A stretch of 64,000 nt of DNA from Leptospirales bacterium (GTDB lineage Bacteria; Spirochaetota; Leptospiria; Leptospirales; Leptospiraceae), in contig JAAFIR010000003.1 of NCBI GenBank assembly GCA_013297885.1, positions 124,001-188,000 of the forward strand, read 5' to 3'. The notes under the pieces are model-generated. The model saw nothing but the letters and a program-made list of their open reading frames with translations. It made no database searches and was not told where the DNA came from. This document shows positions 1-11,074 of the stretch, in pieces (the stretch's first letter is position 1; each line of letters begins with the position of its first letter). The position numbers and the translations under genes were made by a program.

Positions 1-1091
1 ACTCGAGTTATAAAAACTCTTTTTCTCAAAAAAAATTTAGAAGGATTGAATTTGAATTAATTCAAAATAAAAAGAAAAACTTTTATTTAAAATTGAGTAA
101 CACTCCTTTTGTCCCAAAAGATTTATCTCTTAGGGAAAAAGTTTCAGATGAAATTATTCAAATTCAAAGTACCGCTTTGGCAAAAAGATTAAAACATACA
201 AACTTAAAAAAAATAGTTATTGGGGTTTCTGGGGGATTAGATTCAACTCTTGCATTACTTGTATGTGTTTTGGCTTTTGAAAAATTAAATTTAGATAAAA
301 AAGGAATTCTTGCAATTACAATGCCAGGGCTTGGTACTAGTTCTAGAACAAAAAAAAATGCTATTGAATTAATAGAACAACTCGGTTTAAGTTTTAAAGA
401 AATTTCAATACATGATTCTGTAATGCAACATTTTAAAGATATTGAACAAGATGAAAATCTTCATGATATAACTTTTGAAAATTCTCAAGCTAGAGAAAGA
501 ACCCAAATCCTAATGGATATGGCAAATAAAATAAATGGCTTAGTTATTGGAACTGGTGATATGAGTGAGTTAGCACTTGGTTGGTGTACATATTCTGGAG
601 ATCATATTTCTATGTATGCAGTTAATGTGGGAATACCAAAAACTTTAGTCAAATACTTAGTTGAGTATTTTGCTTTAATTAAATACAAAGATAAAATTTC
701 AGAAACTTTAAAGGATATAATCGCAACTCCTGTATCACCTGAATTAATACCACCAAAAGATGGTAAAATTTCTCAAATCACAGAGGATCATGTTGGTCCA
801 TATATTTTACATGATTTTTTTATGTATTATATGTTAAGATATAGGTTTAGTCCAACTAAAATTTTTGAACTTGCAGAAATTGCTTTTAAAGATTCATATG
901 ATCGAGAAACAATTTTAAAATGGTTAAAAGTATTTTATTCTAGATTTTTTTCACAAGCATTTAAAAGATCTTGTTTACCAGATGGACCCAAAATTGGATC
1001 TGTTGCTGTTTCACCAAGAGGAGATCTCAGAATGCCATCAGATGTTTCAGCAACTTTATGGCTTACTGAGATTGATCATCTAACCATTTAG
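1..1091 (+). CDS. nadE: Glutamine-dependent NAD(+) synthetase, 5'-truncated by window edge
   Basis: The reading frame is open from base 3 without a stop, so the gene begins left of the window; the TTG at 93 is probably internal. What remains is the ATP-dependent synthetase domain, which adenylates nicotinic acid adenine dinucleotide and amidates it to NAD+. Visible motifs are the PP-loop SGGLDS (bases about 228-245), [33 protein letters not shown] and [18 protein letters not shown] followed by [14 protein letters not shown]. These match the long, glutaminase-fused (Mycobacterium-type) NadE. The residues before base 93 ([15 protein letters not shown]) look like the linker after the N-terminal nitrilase-type glutaminase, which would lie outside the window. 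Its 3' end overlaps the convergent ubiX by 29 bp. Identification is firm; the missing glutaminase is inferred. Confidence 0.93.
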   Translation, partial: SSYKNSFSQKKFRRIEFELIQNKKKNFYLKLSNTPFVPKDLSLREKVSDEIIQIQSTALAKRLKHTNLKKIVIGVSGGLDSTLALLVCVLAFEKLNLDKKGILAITMPGLGTSSRTKKNAIELIEQLGLSFKEISIHDSVMQHFKDIEQDENLHDITFENSQARERTQILMDMANKINGLVIGTGDMSELALGWCTYSGDHISMYAVNVGIPKTLVKYLVEYFALIKYKDKISETLKDIIATPVSPELIPPKDGKISQITEDHVGPYILHDFFMYYMLRYRFSPTKIFELAEIAFKDSYDRETILKWLKVFYSRFFSQAFKRSCLPDGPKIGSVAVSPRGDLRMPSDVSATLWLTEIDHLTI

Positions 1092-1695
1092 GAAAAAGAG
1101 CTGCATCTATTCCTAATAGATTAAAAATTCTTCCTGCAATAAAATCTCCAAGATCATCAATTGTTTTAGGCATTTGGTAAAATCCTGGAGAAGCAGGTAA
1201 TATAATTCCACCAGCACGATCTAGTTCTAACATATTTCTAAGATGAATTTGGTTAAATGGAGTTTCTCTTGGAACAAGAATTAATCTTCTTCTTTCTTTG
1301 AGAGTTACATCTGCACAACGTTCAATTAAATTTTCAGTTAACCCAGCATTGATAGATGCAATTGTTTTCATAGAGCAAGGTAGCACAAGAGTTGCGTCCC
1401 AAATATTTGAACCAGAAGCAATATCAGAACCAATATCATTAAAATTTTTTAAATGAAATTTATTTTGAATTGTTTCAATCTTGTATATATCAATTAAATA
1501 ATCTAATAGTTCTTTTGGATTTGAAATTTTACAATTAAATTCTTCTCTAAAAATTCGTATTGATGCGGGACTTACGACAAAATGAGTTTCACCTTTTAAA
1601 CTAAGAAGTTTTTTTACAAATCTTGCAAGATAAATTGAACCACTTGCACCCGCAACTCCAAGAACTAATTTTAGCTCATCATTAGAATTTTTCAA
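1063..1695 (-). CDS. ubiX: UbiX-family flavin prenyltransferase
   Basis: UbiX makes prenylated FMN, the cofactor of UbiD-type decarboxylases used in quinone synthesis. The N-terminal flavoprotein motif [14 protein letters not shown] is present, as are [10 protein letters not shown], a central [15 protein letters not shown] and [24 protein letters not shown] followed by [12 protein letters not shown], all typical of the family. An ATG at 1725 would overlap ubiA by 44 bp. I prefer the TTG at 1695 because GGAAGG lies six bases upstream; it gives 210 aa, the usual family size. It follows the UbiA-type prenyltransferase with a short overlap, so the two are probably co-translated for quinone biosynthesis. 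The 3' end overlaps the end of nadE on the other strand. Confidence 0.9.
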   Translation of the reverse strand: MKNSNDELKLVLGVAGASGSIYLARFVKKLLSLKGETHFVVSPASIRIFREEFNCKISNPKELLDYLIDIYKIETIQNKFHLKNFNDIGSDIASGSNIWDATLVLPCSMKTIASINAGLTENLIERCADVTLKERRRLILVPRETPFNQIHLRNMLELDRAGGIILPASPGFYQMPKTIDDLGDFIAGRIFNLLGIDAALFPKWLDDQSQ

Positions 1696-2569
1696 TAATT
1701 GCCTTCCATTGGTCAAACAACACACCTATAAATAAGACTATACTTATAAAAGCATTGATATGAAAAAAAGCAATTGGGAGTTTGGATAAATCATTTTCTT
1801 TAACTAAAATATGTTCTATCAAAAATAAAATTCCTATTATACTTAAGAATAAAAAGTAAGTTAAGCCTAAATTAGCAAAAATCCCAGCATAAACTAAAAT
1901 GGAAAAAGATAATACATGAGAAGTTCTAGCAATAGTAAATGCTAATTTTATTCCAAATTTTGAAGGAATAGAATATAAACCATTTGATTTATCAAATTCT
2001 GCGTCTCCACAGGAATACAAAATATCAAATCCAGCAATATGAAACATTAAACCAAATGTCCAAAGAATAGGTAAAAATTCGATTTTATCTAAAATAGCCA
2101 CTGAAGCAGCAAGTGGAGCTAGTCCAATTGCAAATCCCAAAAAAAAATGACAAAGAAAAGTAAATCTTTTTGTAACTGAATAAAATAAAATTAAAAATAA
2201 AGTTGGAAATGAAAAATAAAAACAAAATAGGGAAATAAAATAAGTGGTGACAATAAAAACTAAACTAAAAAAAATTATAAAATACAAAACTGAATTTTTA
2301 TCTAACTTCTTACTTGGAATTTCTCTGTTTGCAGTTCTTGGATTTTTTGCATCTATATCTGAATCAATATAACGATTAAATCCCATTGCTGCTGATCTTG
2401 CACTAAACATACAAATAATAATTAAAACAAATTTATAAATCATTTCTTCTTTAGTTAAATTTGATTTTAAAATAGCAAGGCTTGCTGAAAAAGCAGCAAA
2501 TGGAAGTGCAAATAATGTATGAGAAATTTTTATCATACTAGAATAGTTTTTTAGTTTTTCAAAAATCAT
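1682..2569 (-). CDS. ubiA: UbiA-family polyprenyltransferase (quinone biosynthesis)
   Basis: Integral membrane prenyltransferase of the UbiA superfamily, 295 aa with about eight hydrophobic segments. The first Asp-rich motif [15 protein letters not shown] sits near residues 65-79; the second is [15 protein letters not shown] near residue 190. Both coordinate Mg2+ and prenyl diphosphate in this family. The length and the NREIPS sequence fit the 4-hydroxybenzoate/MqnP-like subgroup. With ubiX adjacent, the pair could serve ubiquinone or futalosine-pathway menaquinone synthesis; leptospires use menaquinone, so the MqnP role is my preferred inference. The 5' end overlaps the preceding gene's stop by 4 bp (ATGA-type junction), indicating one operon from the antiporter through ubiX. 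Confidence 0.88.
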   Translation of the reverse strand: MIFEKLKNYSSMIKISHTLFALPFAAFSASLAILKSNLTKEEMIYKFVLIIICMFSARSAAMGFNRYIDSDIDAKNPRTANREIPSKKLDKNSVLYFIIFFSLVFIVTTYFISLFCFYFSFPTLFLILFYSVTKRFTFLCHFFLGFAIGLAPLAASVAILDKIEFLPILWTFGLMFHIAGFDILYSCGDAEFDKSNGLYSIPSKFGIKLAFTIARTSHVLSFSILVYAGIFANLGLTYFLFLSIIGILFLIEHILVKENDLSKLPIAFFHINAFISIVLFIGVLFDQWKAIIEKF

Positions 2570-3573
2570 TTTTTTACCGTGTCTTCATAATCAGGCATTG
2601 TTACCTTTACAGATTTATCTCTACTAAGTGTTGCAGTTCCATAATCAGCCAGCACCATAAAATATTTTTCTAGAAAAAAATCAAAATCATCTTTTTCATC
2701 TGTGTCAACCATTTGTAAATATGTATCCACCATAAATAACTTTCCAAATTTCATATCCCCTTTAAATAAGAACAAATAATTTTTAGCATTTGGAATGGGT
2801 CTTGGTGGAACGGGGACAGATTTTCCATTATCCATAAAAATATGAAGCTGGTTATTTTCTAAATTTACAGACTTAATTTCTCCTTCCATTTTTGGTGGTG
2901 GAAAAATTGCAAATGGGTTAATATAAATTGTGTTCTCTTTAACTGAAATTCCTCTTCCATCTGGAACTGGTAATAATTTTTCTAAATTTAGAGCAACTAA
3001 GCCAAGTAAAGATTTTGCACTAGAAAGTCCAATTGCTGTAATTTTATTTGCTTCAATTAAAATTTGTTTTTTTTCTTTGGTGTAAGAAAGAGTTCCTTCC
3101 AATTCAAAATCAAGCCAAATTATAAATTTTAATTCACCATTTAAATAAATTTTATTTTCTTTTTCATCTAAAAATTTTATTCTATCTAGTTTTAAAACTG
3201 ATTCAGGATAATTAAAAATATATTCTTTAAAAATTGTTTCGAGTGTTTCAGCTTTGATATATGCATCAGCTTTAAAAATACTAATGATAAAAGAATTTGG
3301 ATCGTCAAAATTTACTACACCGGATTTTGTTTGTGGAATTAAATCTGCATTTACATTTTTTAATAGTACTGGAATTTTTTCAGCAAATCTAAAATTTACA
3401 TTATCCAATGAAAGATAAGTTCCTGTCCGAGATTTTTGTTGAATTGGTTTTACAGATTCTTCTTGAAATAATTCCAATTTTTTCTTTTCTTCTTTAAGAA
3501 TAAAATATTGAATTGCAAAAAGTATATTAGAAACAGCTAATATTAAAGTTAAAACCAATAAAACTTTTTTCAA
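2566..3573 (-). CDS. Membrane-anchored protein of unknown function
   Basis: 335 aa. The N-terminus is one hydrophobic segment (residues about 4-26) followed by a charged KEEKKK stretch, so it is a signal anchor or uncleaved signal with the body in the periplasm. The remainder is beta-rich and lacks cysteine-based or catalytic motifs I know. Residues about 45-210 (SLDNVNFRFAEKIPVLLKNV onward, with YLNGELKF and TLSYTKEKKQILIEA) read like a lipid-binding LmeA/DUF2993-type or AsmA-like barrel, but this is only a fold impression. It sits 1 bp from the antiporter stop and overlaps ubiA by 4 bp, so it is translated within the antiporter-ubiA-ubiX unit. I do not recognise the gene. Confidence 0.72.
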   Translation of the reverse strand: MKKVLLVLTLILAVSNILFAIQYFILKEEKKKLELFQEESVKPIQQKSRTGTYLSLDNVNFRFAEKIPVLLKNVNADLIPQTKSGVVNFDDPNSFIISIFKADAYIKAETLETIFKEYIFNYPESVLKLDRIKFLDEKENKIYLNGELKFIIWLDFELEGTLSYTKEKKQILIEANKITAIGLSSAKSLLGLVALNLEKLLPVPDGRGISVKENTIYINPFAIFPPPKMEGEIKSVNLENNQLHIFMDNGKSVPVPPRPIPNAKNYLFLFKGDMKFGKLFMVDTYLQMVDTDEKDDFDFFLEKYFMVLADYGTATLSRDKSVKVTMPDYEDTVKK

Positions 3574-3574
3574 A

Positions 3575-5770
3575 TTAACCTCTGATAATTAAAATGGGTA
3601 AATTAATGGAAGATAATAAATCTTCTCTTTCACCAAAAAATAAAATTTTCTTCTCAAGACTATTTTCAATTTCAAGCCAATGTTTGTAACCAATGATAAC
3701 CAATGAATAAGATGAAATCTTTTTCTTATTTAATTCCCAAAATGGATATGATAAAATTTGTTTACCAAAATAATCTTTAAATAATTTTTTATCTGGTTCT
3801 TTTTCTGAATCAAAAATTAATTCTATTTTACTTGTAGTATTTTTATAAATCAAAGATGCAACATCAAAAATTGCTTCTGCTTCGTTTGGGTCTGAATAAA
3901 AAATCCCTACTTGTTTCACTTCTTTTAAATTTTTATCTAAAAATACTCCTACAGTAGAATCCACTTCTGATAAAACTTTTTCCACTTTTCCACCAAGAAA
4001 ATTTTGTCCAAATAATCTTTTGGAGGCACCCATTAAAACTAAACTTGATTGTTCTAGTTTTGCAGTAGTTGAAATTTCTTTTACAATATCATCTGAATAT
4101 TTATAAATTTTATTCAAAATAATTTTTTTATCTTCAGCAATCTGAGAAATTTCATTAAAAATAGATTCAGAAATTTCTCGATTTAGAGAAGTAATATTTT
4201 CTGGTACAGGAGATAAATGAAGTGCAGCAATATTTGTATTTTTAGAAGAAAGTGATGCTGCTAATCTCATTAAGGAAACACCAGCTGCTGTTGGGCCAAA
4301 AGCAAATAAAATTGGAGAAATTCTTTCCTCATCTTGTTCAACTTTTTTAAAATCATCAATCACTAAATTTAAAAGTGGACCTGTCGCAAAAGTTGTAACA
4401 AGAGCCATAATCACCATCATCACAAAAATAGTTGGGCTAATTACACCTAGATCATAACCAATATTAAGGACGATTAATTCCATTAAACCTCTGGTATTCA
4501 TCAAAGTTCCAATAGCAAATGATTCTTTCCAAGAATGACCAACAAATCTAGCTGCAAACATAGAACCAATCAGTTTACCAATTGTTGCTAAAATTATTAT
4601 ATAAATACAAGTAAATACATGTTCCCATTCATTGAGTAATCCAATTTTAGTTCTAATTCCAGTATAAGCAAAAAATAGTGGAAGTAAAAAAATCATGCTG
4701 AAGTCTTCAAATTTTTCAGTAAGAACTTGTCTGAGTTTTGTATTTGTTGGCATAATTACTCCTGCTAAAAAAGCACCGAATAAAGCATGAATACCAATTC
4801 CTTCACTCACTACAGCTGAACAAAGCATAATTAAAATTAAAGCAGTGATAACACCCTTTCCAATAATTTCTTTTGAAACATAAATTTTACTCATTCGATT
4901 GAGTAATGGTTGTACATAAGAAACCATAATTGCAACAAATACAACACTAAGAACTAGCACAAAAACAGAAATCAACATTGTTCCAGCGTGAACAATCGCA
5001 ATGATTAAAGCCAAAATACACCATGCTGAAATATCATCTACTGCAGCACAAGTTAATGTTATTATACCAAGAGGAGTTTTAGATAGACCTTTTTCTTGAA
5101 TGATTCTTGCAAGCACTGGAAAAGCAGTGATACTTAAAGAGATTCCCATAAATAATCCAAAAGATAAAAAGCTTACTCCTTCTGGAGCATACTTTTCAAA
5201 TAAAAAATAAGCAAGAATTGTCCCTAACATAAATGGAAAAATAATGCTAGTGTGAGAAATAAAAACTGCTTGGCTTGCTTGCCGTTTTAGAATTCCAACA
5301 TCTAATTCCATTCCAATGATGAACATAAAAACTAAAAGACCAATTTGAGATAAAATTTTTATATATGCGAGAGATTCTTTTGGAAAAAAAATATTTGAAA
5401 ATTCTGGAAAAAAATATCCTATTAAAGATGGACCAAGAGCAATTCCTGCAAAAATTTCACCAATAACAGATGGTTGCCCCATCTTTCTAAATATCCTAGA
5501 AAAAATTCTAGATAAACCAAGCACAATTATAATTTGAATCAAGATCATGCTCAGTGGATCTTTTAAGTTTGCTCTAACTTCAGAGCCAAATTGTTCTAAA
5601 ATATTTTGATCTTTTTTTTGTTTCTCAACTTTTTTTAAAGTTTCAATTTTTTTTGGATCTGTAATTGGTTTTTCAAGTTTGTATCTATCTGAGCCATAAA
5701 AAACTAAACCCATTACTAAAGAAAAAACAAGAGTGATGATTAGGTATGTAATGCTATTTAATTTTTTCAT
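3575..5770 (-). CDS. CPA2-type cation:proton antiporter with C-terminal USP-like domain
   Basis: 731 aa. After an N-terminal hydrophobic segment and a charged linker, residues about 75-470 form the 11-13 helix Na+/H+ exchanger domain of the monovalent cation:proton antiporter-2 family. Examples are [49 protein letters not shown] and [13 protein letters not shown], whose tandem Asp-Asp pair is the expected ion-binding site. The last 240 residues are soluble and resemble universal-stress-protein modules ([17 protein letters not shown] is the nucleotide-binding-like loop, then [10 protein letters not shown]). It likely controls Na+ or K+ and cytoplasmic pH. It is first in the operon with the downstream unknown, ubiA and ubiX, and is transcribed divergently from pyrG. 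Confidence 0.9.
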   Translation of the reverse strand: MKKLNSITYLIITLVFSLVMGLVFYGSDRYKLEKPITDPKKIETLKKVEKQKKDQNILEQFGSEVRANLKDPLSMILIQIIIVLGLSRIFSRIFRKMGQPSVIGEIFAGIALGPSLIGYFFPEFSNIFFPKESLAYIKILSQIGLLVFMFIIGMELDVGILKRQASQAVFISHTSIIFPFMLGTILAYFLFEKYAPEGVSFLSFGLFMGISLSITAFPVLARIIQEKGLSKTPLGIITLTCAAVDDISAWCILALIIAIVHAGTMLISVFVLVLSVVFVAIMVSYVQPLLNRMSKIYVSKEIIGKGVITALILIMLCSAVVSEGIGIHALFGAFLAGVIMPTNTKLRQVLTEKFEDFSMIFLLPLFFAYTGIRTKIGLLNEWEHVFTCIYIIILATIGKLIGSMFAARFVGHSWKESFAIGTLMNTRGLMELIVLNIGYDLGVISPTIFVMMVIMALVTTFATGPLLNLVIDDFKKVEQDEERISPILFAFGPTAAGVSLMRLAASLSSKNTNIAALHLSPVPENITSLNREISESIFNEISQIAEDKKIILNKIYKYSDDIVKEISTTAKLEQSSLVLMGASKRLFGQNFLGGKVEKVLSEVDSTVGVFLDKNLKEVKQVGIFYSDPNEAEAIFDVASLIYKNTTSKIELIFDSEKEPDKKLFKDYFGKQILSYPFWELNKKKISSYSLVIIGYKHWLEIENSLEKKILFFGEREDLLSSINLPILIIRG

Positions 5771-5862
5771 AAGAAAAATTTGATTCCTGAATCTAAAAAT
5801 TACTTTATTAAAAACAATCCTTATTAGTCATTATTTAATTAACTTTTTTTTAAGGAAATATT

Positions 5863-7470
5863 TTGAAATCTAGATATGTTTTTGTTACTGGTGGAGTTTG
5901 TTCCTCACTTGGAAAAGGTGTGACTGTTGCAGCCCTTGGTTGTCTTCTTGAATCAAGAGGTTATACTGTTGCACTTCAAAAAATGGATCCTTATATTAAC
6001 ATTGATCCGGGAACTATGAGTCCATACCAACATGGAGAAGTATTTGTTACAAATGATGGTGCTGAAACAGATTTGGATTTAGGTTATTATGAAAGATTTA
6101 CAGCTTCCAAACTCAGTAGAAAAAATTCAATCTCAACCGGACAAATTTATAATTCAGTAATTGAACGTGAACGTAAAGGGGATTATCTAGGTCGCACAGT
6201 TCAAGTTGTTCCACATATCACAAATGAAATTAGAAATAGAATTTATGCATTGTCCAAAGAAGAAATTCCGGATTTTATAATTGTAGAAATTGGTGGAACT
6301 GTTGGTGATATTGAATCAGTTCCATTTTTGGAAGCAATTAGACAAATGAGATTTGAACATGGTTGGGATCAAGTTTTATTTGTTCATTTAACTTTAGTTC
6401 CAACAATCACAGTTGCTGGAGAAGCAAAAACAAAACCCACCCAACATTCTGTAAAAGAATTATTGGCACTTGGAATTCAACCAGATGTTTTAATTTGTAG
6501 AATCAGTACACCAATGTCCAAAGAAATGAAATCTAAAATTTCACTTTTTTGTAATGTAAAAGAAGAAAATGTAATTTCAGCATCTGATATTACTTCTTCC
6601 ATTTATGAAGTTCCAAAAATGTACAAAGAAGAAAAATTAGATGAAGTAGTTTTAAAATCATTTGGCATCGAACCAAAAAAATCCAATTTTATTGAATGGG
6701 ATAAAATGGTAAAAAAAATTCTGAACGCAAGTAAAAAAGTTCAGATTGCAATTGTTGGAAAATACATTTCTCTTCATGACGCTTATCGTTCAGTTTATGA
6801 ATCACTTTCTCATGGTGGAATTGCAAATGATGTGATTGTGGAATTAGTAAAAATCAATCCTGAAGAATTAGATAAATCAAATGTAAAAGAATTATTAAAA
6901 AATGTAAACGGCATTTTAGTTCCCGGTGGATTTGGGGACAGAGGAATTGAAGGAAAAATTGTAGCAATTCAATATGCACGCACCAAAAATATTCCTTTTT
7001 TTGGAATTTGTCTTGGAATGCAATGTGCAGTAATTGAATTTGGAAGAAATGTTCTTGGTTTTAAACATGCAAATTCTACAGAGTTTAATCCTTCGACAGA
7101 ATTTCCTGTTATTTCACTGATTGAAGAACAAGCTGAAATTGAACAAATGGGTGGGACAATGAGACTTGGTGCTTATCCTTGTATTGTCAAAAAAAATTCA
7201 CTAGCTTACCAAGAATACAAATCCGAAAAAATTTTTGAAAGACATAGACATAGATTTGAATTTACCCTAAGATACAAACAAGAGTTCATGGAAGCAGGAA
7301 TAGATTTTTCAGGATATTCACCAGATGAAAAATTGATGGAAATTATTGAACTAAAAAATCATCCTTGGTTTGTGGGAGTTCAGTACCATCCAGAATTTAT
7401 GTCTAAACCAATTTCACCACATCCATTATTTGCTGGTTTTATTCGAGCAGCTTCAAAGGTAAAAATATGA
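5863..7470 (+). CDS. pyrG: CTP synthase
   Basis: Catalyses ATP- and glutamine-dependent amination of UTP to CTP. At 535 aa it has the full two-domain architecture. The N-terminal synthase domain carries [17 protein letters not shown] near residue 10, the [16 protein letters not shown] substrate loop and [11 protein letters not shown]. The C-terminal class-I glutaminase has the nucleophile in [12 protein letters not shown], the oxyanion glycine segment PGGFGDRG and the His-Glu pair in VQYHPEF. The start is TTG at 5863 with AAGGA about seven bases upstream; no ATG fits the family N-terminus. It overlaps the ankyrin gene by 4 bp and is followed by kdsA. CTP is the co-substrate used to activate Kdo, so linkage with kdsA makes metabolic sense. 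Confidence 0.98.
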   Translation: MKSRYVFVTGGVCSSLGKGVTVAALGCLLESRGYTVALQKMDPYINIDPGTMSPYQHGEVFVTNDGAETDLDLGYYERFTASKLSRKNSISTGQIYNSVIERERKGDYLGRTVQVVPHITNEIRNRIYALSKEEIPDFIIVEIGGTVGDIESVPFLEAIRQMRFEHGWDQVLFVHLTLVPTITVAGEAKTKPTQHSVKELLALGIQPDVLICRISTPMSKEMKSKISLFCNVKEENVISASDITSSIYEVPKMYKEEKLDEVVLKSFGIEPKKSNFIEWDKMVKKILNASKKVQIAIVGKYISLHDAYRSVYESLSHGGIANDVIVELVKINPEELDKSNVKELLKNVNGILVPGGFGDRGIEGKIVAIQYARTKNIPFFGICLGMQCAVIEFGRNVLGFKHANSTEFNPSTEFPVISLIEEQAEIEQMGGTMRLGAYPCIVKKNSLAYQEYKSEKIFERHRHRFEFTLRYKQEFMEAGIDFSGYSPDEKLMEIIELKNHPWFVGVQYHPEFMSKPISPHPLFAGFIRAASKVKI

Positions 7471-7832
7471 TTAAATCCATTTTAAAATTTTTTCAAAAAG
7501 ATAATTCAAAACCAAAAGAAATTTATGAAGCAATAAAAATGGAACTTCCTTTAAATGAAATTGAAACTATGATTAGTTCAGGATTGAATTTGGATTTAAA
7601 AGATGAATCTGGTTTAACTGCTCTTCATTATGCAGTGGAATCTGGAAAATTAGAAACAGTGAAATTACTTTTGGAAAATAAAGCTAATCCAAATATTGGT
7701 GATAACGATATGGTAACTCCATACAATATCGCAAAATCTTACTCTGGGCTTGAAGACATTGTAGAGTTGTTATTAAAACATGGAGCAGATCCAAAAATTT
7801 TAGACAAACATGGAAAGAACTATTTAATGTGA
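7467..7832 (+). CDS. Small ankyrin-repeat protein
   Basis: 121 aa, with no signal peptide and no membrane segment, so predicted cytoplasmic. Residues about 48-115 contain two recognisable ankyrin repeats (SGLTALHYAVESGKLETVKL, and VTPYNIAKSYSGLEDIVELL ending in KHGADP), flanked by weaker repeats (IETMISSGLNLDLKDE before and KHGKNY after). Ankyrin arrays are protein-binding scaffolds; no enzymatic residues are visible and the partner cannot be read from the sequence. It starts on an ATGA overlap with pyrG and ends 6 bp before kdsA, so it must be co-expressed with both. Confidence 0.85.
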   Translation: MIKSILKFFQKDNSKPKEIYEAIKMELPLNEIETMISSGLNLDLKDESGLTALHYAVESGKLETVKLLLENKANPNIGDNDMVTPYNIAKSYSGLEDIVELLLKHGADPKILDKHGKNYLM

Positions 7833-7838
7833 GGAAAT

Positions 7839-8681
7839 ATGAAAACAATAACTGAAAGAGAATTTTTTGGAACTAAAATTGGTGGAAAAAATCCATTTTT
7901 TTTAATCGCTGGTCCTTGTGTGATGGAATCTAGAGACTTGCTAGATAGAGTAGCTGGTGAGATGATTGAAATTTGTAATCGTTTAAATTTATTTTATATT
8001 TTTAAAAGTAGTTTTGACAAAGCAAATCGTTCTTCGATTCATTCTTATCGTGGACCGGGAATTAAAGAAGGAATTAAAAATTTAGAATTTATAAAATCAA
8101 AATACAATATTCCTGTACTCACAGATGTTCACGAAACAATTCAAGTTGAGGAATTAAAAGATGTAATTGATGTATTTCAAATTCCTGCTTTTCTTTGTCG
8201 TCAAACAGATTTGCTTGAAGCTTGTGCTAAAACTGGAAAATGGGTCAATGTAAAAAAAGGACAATTTCTTGCACCAAGTGATTGCAAACATATCAAAGAA
8301 AAAATCAGAGAATGTAATTCTGAAAAATATATTGTGACTGAACGTGGTGCAAGTTTTGGTTATAATAATTTGGTTTTTGATTTACGCACAATTCCAATTT
8401 TACACTCGATGGATATTCCTGTTGTGTATGATGGCACACATTCAGCACAACTTCCTGGAGGAGCTGGAAACATCACAGGTGGACAAAGAGAATTTATTCC
8501 AGACTTAATGACTGGAGCAGTTTCCCTTGGAGTAGAAGGATTATTTATGGAAGTTCATCCAGATCCACCACAAGCAAAATCAGATTCCACAACTCAATTT
8601 TATTTAAACAAAGCAGAAACTCTTCTAAAAAATTTAACCAAACTAGACAGACTAGTCAAAACTGAGTTTGAAGAGATTTAG
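7839..8681 (+). CDS. kdsA: 3-deoxy-8-phosphooctulonate (Kdo-8-P) synthase
   Basis: Condenses phosphoenolpyruvate with arabinose 5-phosphate to Kdo 8-phosphate, the precursor of the inner-core sugar of LPS. The 280-aa length is typical. Family signatures are FLIAGPCVMES near residue 22, FKSSFDKANRSS, HSYRGPGIKEG, VLTDVHE, QIPAFLCRQTDLL, VNVKKGQFLAPSD, YDGTHSAQLPG and MEVHPDPPQAKSD. It shows that the organism makes a Kdo-containing envelope, as leptospires do and Borrelia and Treponema do not. An SD-like GAGGAAAT lies immediately before the ATG. It is third in the pyrG-ankyrin-kdsA unit. Confidence 0.97.
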   Translation: MKTITEREFFGTKIGGKNPFFLIAGPCVMESRDLLDRVAGEMIEICNRLNLFYIFKSSFDKANRSSIHSYRGPGIKEGIKNLEFIKSKYNIPVLTDVHETIQVEELKDVIDVFQIPAFLCRQTDLLEACAKTGKWVNVKKGQFLAPSDCKHIKEKIRECNSEKYIVTERGASFGYNNLVFDLRTIPILHSMDIPVVYDGTHSAQLPGGAGNITGGQREFIPDLMTGAVSLGVEGLFMEVHPDPPQAKSDSTTQFYLNKAETLLKNLTKLDRLVKTEFEEI

Positions 8682-8720
8682 TTAATTATGAATTTGGAAT
8701 TTTTCCTAAACTTTGCTTTT

Positions 8721-8748
8721 GAAATAAAAATGAAATTTTTTTTATTTC
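8721..8748 (+). terminator. Possible AT-only terminator hairpin after kdsA
   Basis: GAAATAAA at 8721-8728 pairs with TTTATTTC at 8741-8748. The 3' half is T-rich and lies 40 bases past the kdsA stop. There is no G+C pair beyond the ends, so stability is weak. Confidence 0.35.
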
Positions 8749-8947
8749 TTAGCAAAACTTTTTTACCGATAGTAGTTTTGTGTGGTTAGCCGAGCCAGAA
8801 ATTATTACTCCGAAACATTTGATTGAAAAAATTTTTACTTTATGTTTTAGATAGTATTCAACAATCTTTAAATTTTTTTTTATTTGTAACATATTCTTTT
8901 TGTTAACGAAAGAGTTCTTGGATATTACTAAAGAATATTTCAAGACA

Positions 8948-9103
8948 AGCGATAGAGATACAAAATGTCCCAGCTCGAAGAGCGTAGGGAGTCGCTTAGC
9001 GACCATGCATTTTGTAGCTCGGGTCAGTATTAGAAGATGTGATTTCAAAAAATCTATCATCTATTTTCTAAACTTTATCTTCTAAAACTGACATCGCCCT
9101 TAA
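8948..9103 (+). repeat. Intergenic two-hairpin element, class B copy 2
   Basis: Read on the plus strand it has: a left block AGCGATAGAGA; arm TACAAAATG (8959-8967) pairing with CATTTTGTA (9008-9016) around a G+C-rich loop; a middle block GCTCGG; a second long hairpin GTCAGTATTAGAAGAT (9023-9038) with ATCTTCTAAAACTGAC (9077-9092), 15 of 16 paired; and a right end ATCGCCC. Copy 1 at 13725-13880 is inverted, keeps the first hairpin and the end blocks, and has a different but still self-complementary second hairpin. Confidence 0.8.
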
Positions 9104-9202
9104 AAAAAATAGAGGTTAGAAGCAAGATGCTAGATTTTAATTTAAAATTCAAAATTAATTCTTTCTTGAAAGCCCTTGCAACTACTAAAATTTGGAATCG
9201 GT

Positions 9203-11074
9203 ATGAATGATTCTTTCTTTCCAAATAAATTTGATGCGATAGTTGTCGGTGCAGGACATGCAGGCTCTGAAGCATCGTACATTTGTTCTCGTGGTGGGCT
9301 CAAAACTTTACTCATCACAATGAATATGGACACAATTGGACAGATGAGTTGTAATCCCGCAATTGGTGGAATTGCAAAAGGGCATATGGTTCGTGAAGTA
9401 GATGCACTTGGTGGACTAATGGGTCGAGTGATTGATGCAACAGGAATCCAATTTAAAATGTTAAACACTTCAAAAGGTCCATCTGTTTGGGCACCAAGAG
9501 CACAAGCAGATAAAAAAGAATACCAACTAAAAGTAAAACATACTCTCGAAGCAGAAAAAAATTTGTCGATTCGTCAAGACACTGTGGAAGACATCATCAT
9601 TGAAAATGCAAAAGTTGTGGGTGTAAAAACCGGAAGAGGTTTTACAATTTATTCACCTAACATCATTTTGACGACAGGAACTTTTTTACAAAGTATCATT
9701 CATATTGGAACATTTAAACAAGCCTCAGGAAGAATTTCAGATGGAACAGTGCAAGGTTTATCCGACTCTCTTCGAGCTGTAAATTTTAGATTAGGTAGAT
9801 TAAAAACGGGAACACCTCCACGTATCCACAAAAACACAATCAATTATGATGGAATGGATAAACAAGATGGTGACGAAATTCCTTGTCCGTTTTCATTTTC
9901 AACAGATAAAATTACTCGCTTACAAATTCCATGTCATATCACATATACAAACGCACTCACACACCAATTGATAAATGAAAATTTACATTTGTCCCCGATG
10001 TATTCTGGTGAAATCAAATCCACTGGTCCAAGGTATTGTCCTTCGATAGAAGATAAAATTGTGCGGTTTGCAGATAGAGAGCGTCACCAAATTTTTTTGG
10101 AGCCAGAAGGTTACGACACAAAAGAAGTTTATGTAAACGGAACTTCAACTAGCTTACCTGAAGAAGTGCAATGGAAATTAATTCGCTCTATCAAAGGTCT
10201 TGAAAATGCAGAGTTATTAAAACCTGGTTATGCTGTGGAATATGATTTTGTTGACCCAACAGAATTAAAACCAACTCTTGAAACACACAAAGTAAAAGGT
10301 CTATACCATGCTGGTCAAATTAATGGCACAACAGGTTATGAAGAAGCAGCAGCACAAGGTCTTGTTGCAGCGATTAATGTTGTGTTATCTGTTCGTGGGC
10401 AAGAGCCAATGATTTTTTCTCGCTCTGAATCTTATATTGGTGTACTAGTTGACGATTTAGTTTATAAAGGTGTGGAAGACCCATATCGAATGTTTACAAG
10501 TAGAGCTGAACATAGACTTCTTCTTCGTCAAGATAATGCAGACAAAAGGCTAATGAAATATGGTTTTGATTTGGGTTTAGTATCCAAAGAAGATTTTCAA
10601 AAAATGGAAGAGAAATATGAAAAAATTTCAGGTCTTAGAAATAAAATTTATAAAATGAATTTAAAACCTAGTGTTGCCCTTGATGAAGTTTTAAAACAAA
10701 AAAATATTGCTTCTGTAAAATTTGGAATTGATATGGATTCATTTATCAAACGTCCAGAAATTTCACTTGAAGATTTGACCGCTGTTATTCCTGAATTACA
10801 AACAATCAGCAGTAACGATAGAAAAATTTTGGAAATGGAAATTAAGTACGAAGGTTATATCAAACGTGAACAAACTATGATAGACCAAAGACAAAAAAGT
10901 TTAAACGTAAAAATTCCAATTGATATTGATTACCAAAAAGTTGTGGGAATCAAAAAAGAAGCTGCACAAAAATTAGAAAAACATAAACCCATTACTCTCG
11001 AAAAAGCAGCACAAATTTCAGGTGTTGATCCATCTGATATTGATTTGCTTATATTTCATATTTCTAACAAATGA
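9203..11074 (+). CDS. mnmG: tRNA uridine-5-carboxymethylaminomethyl modification enzyme, FAD subunit
   Basis: MnmG (GidA), with MnmE, installs the carboxymethylaminomethyl group at wobble U34 of several tRNAs, using FAD and methylenetetrahydrofolate. The FAD-binding [12 protein letters not shown] is near residue 14. Others are [93 protein letters not shown] and the C-terminal [18 protein letters not shown]. The frame extends to a TTG at 9176, but ATG 9203 has GGAAT just upstream and gives 623 aa, the family norm. The next gene overlaps the stop by 4 bp (ATGA). MnmE is not in the window. Confidence 0.97.
   Translation: MNDSFFPNKFDAIVVGAGHAGSEASYICSRGGLKTLLITMNMDTIGQMSCNPAIGGIAKGHMVREVDALGGLMGRVIDATGIQFKMLNTSKGPSVWAPRAQADKKEYQLKVKHTLEAEKNLSIRQDTVEDIIIENAKVVGVKTGRGFTIYSPNIILTTGTFLQSIIHIGTFKQASGRISDGTVQGLSDSLRAVNFRLGRLKTGTPPRIHKNTINYDGMDKQDGDEIPCPFSFSTDKITRLQIPCHITYTNALTHQLINENLHLSPMYSGEIKSTGPRYCPSIEDKIVRFADRERHQIFLEPEGYDTKEVYVNGTSTSLPEEVQWKLIRSIKGLENAELLKPGYAVEYDFVDPTELKPTLETHKVKGLYHAGQINGTTGYEEAAAQGLVAAINVVLSVRGQEPMIFSRSESYIGVLVDDLVYKGVEDPYRMFTSRAEHRLLLRQDNADKRLMKYGFDLGLVSKEDFQKMEEKYEKISGLRNKIYKMNLKPSVALDEVLKQKNIASVKFGIDMDSFIKRPEISLEDLTAVIPELQTISSNDRKILEMEIKYEGYIKREQTMIDQRQKSLNVKIPIDIDYQKVVGIKKEAAQKLEKHKPITLEKAAQISGVDPSDIDLLIFHISNK

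Larger units (their letters stand above)
8682..9202. other. Gene-free stretch between kdsA and mnmG
   Basis: About 520 bases. It holds an all-AT hairpin shortly after the kdsA stop, a class-B two-hairpin repeat element (about 8948-9103), and the region that must carry the mnmG promoter. Open frames here on both strands are short, run through the repeat and have no protein-like composition. I see no RNA gene. Confidence 0.6.

Noticed and set aside
8749-9085. Two overlapping open frames, one on each strand
   Set aside because: Both run through the class-B repeat and the all-AT hairpin; no ribosome-binding site and no protein-like composition.
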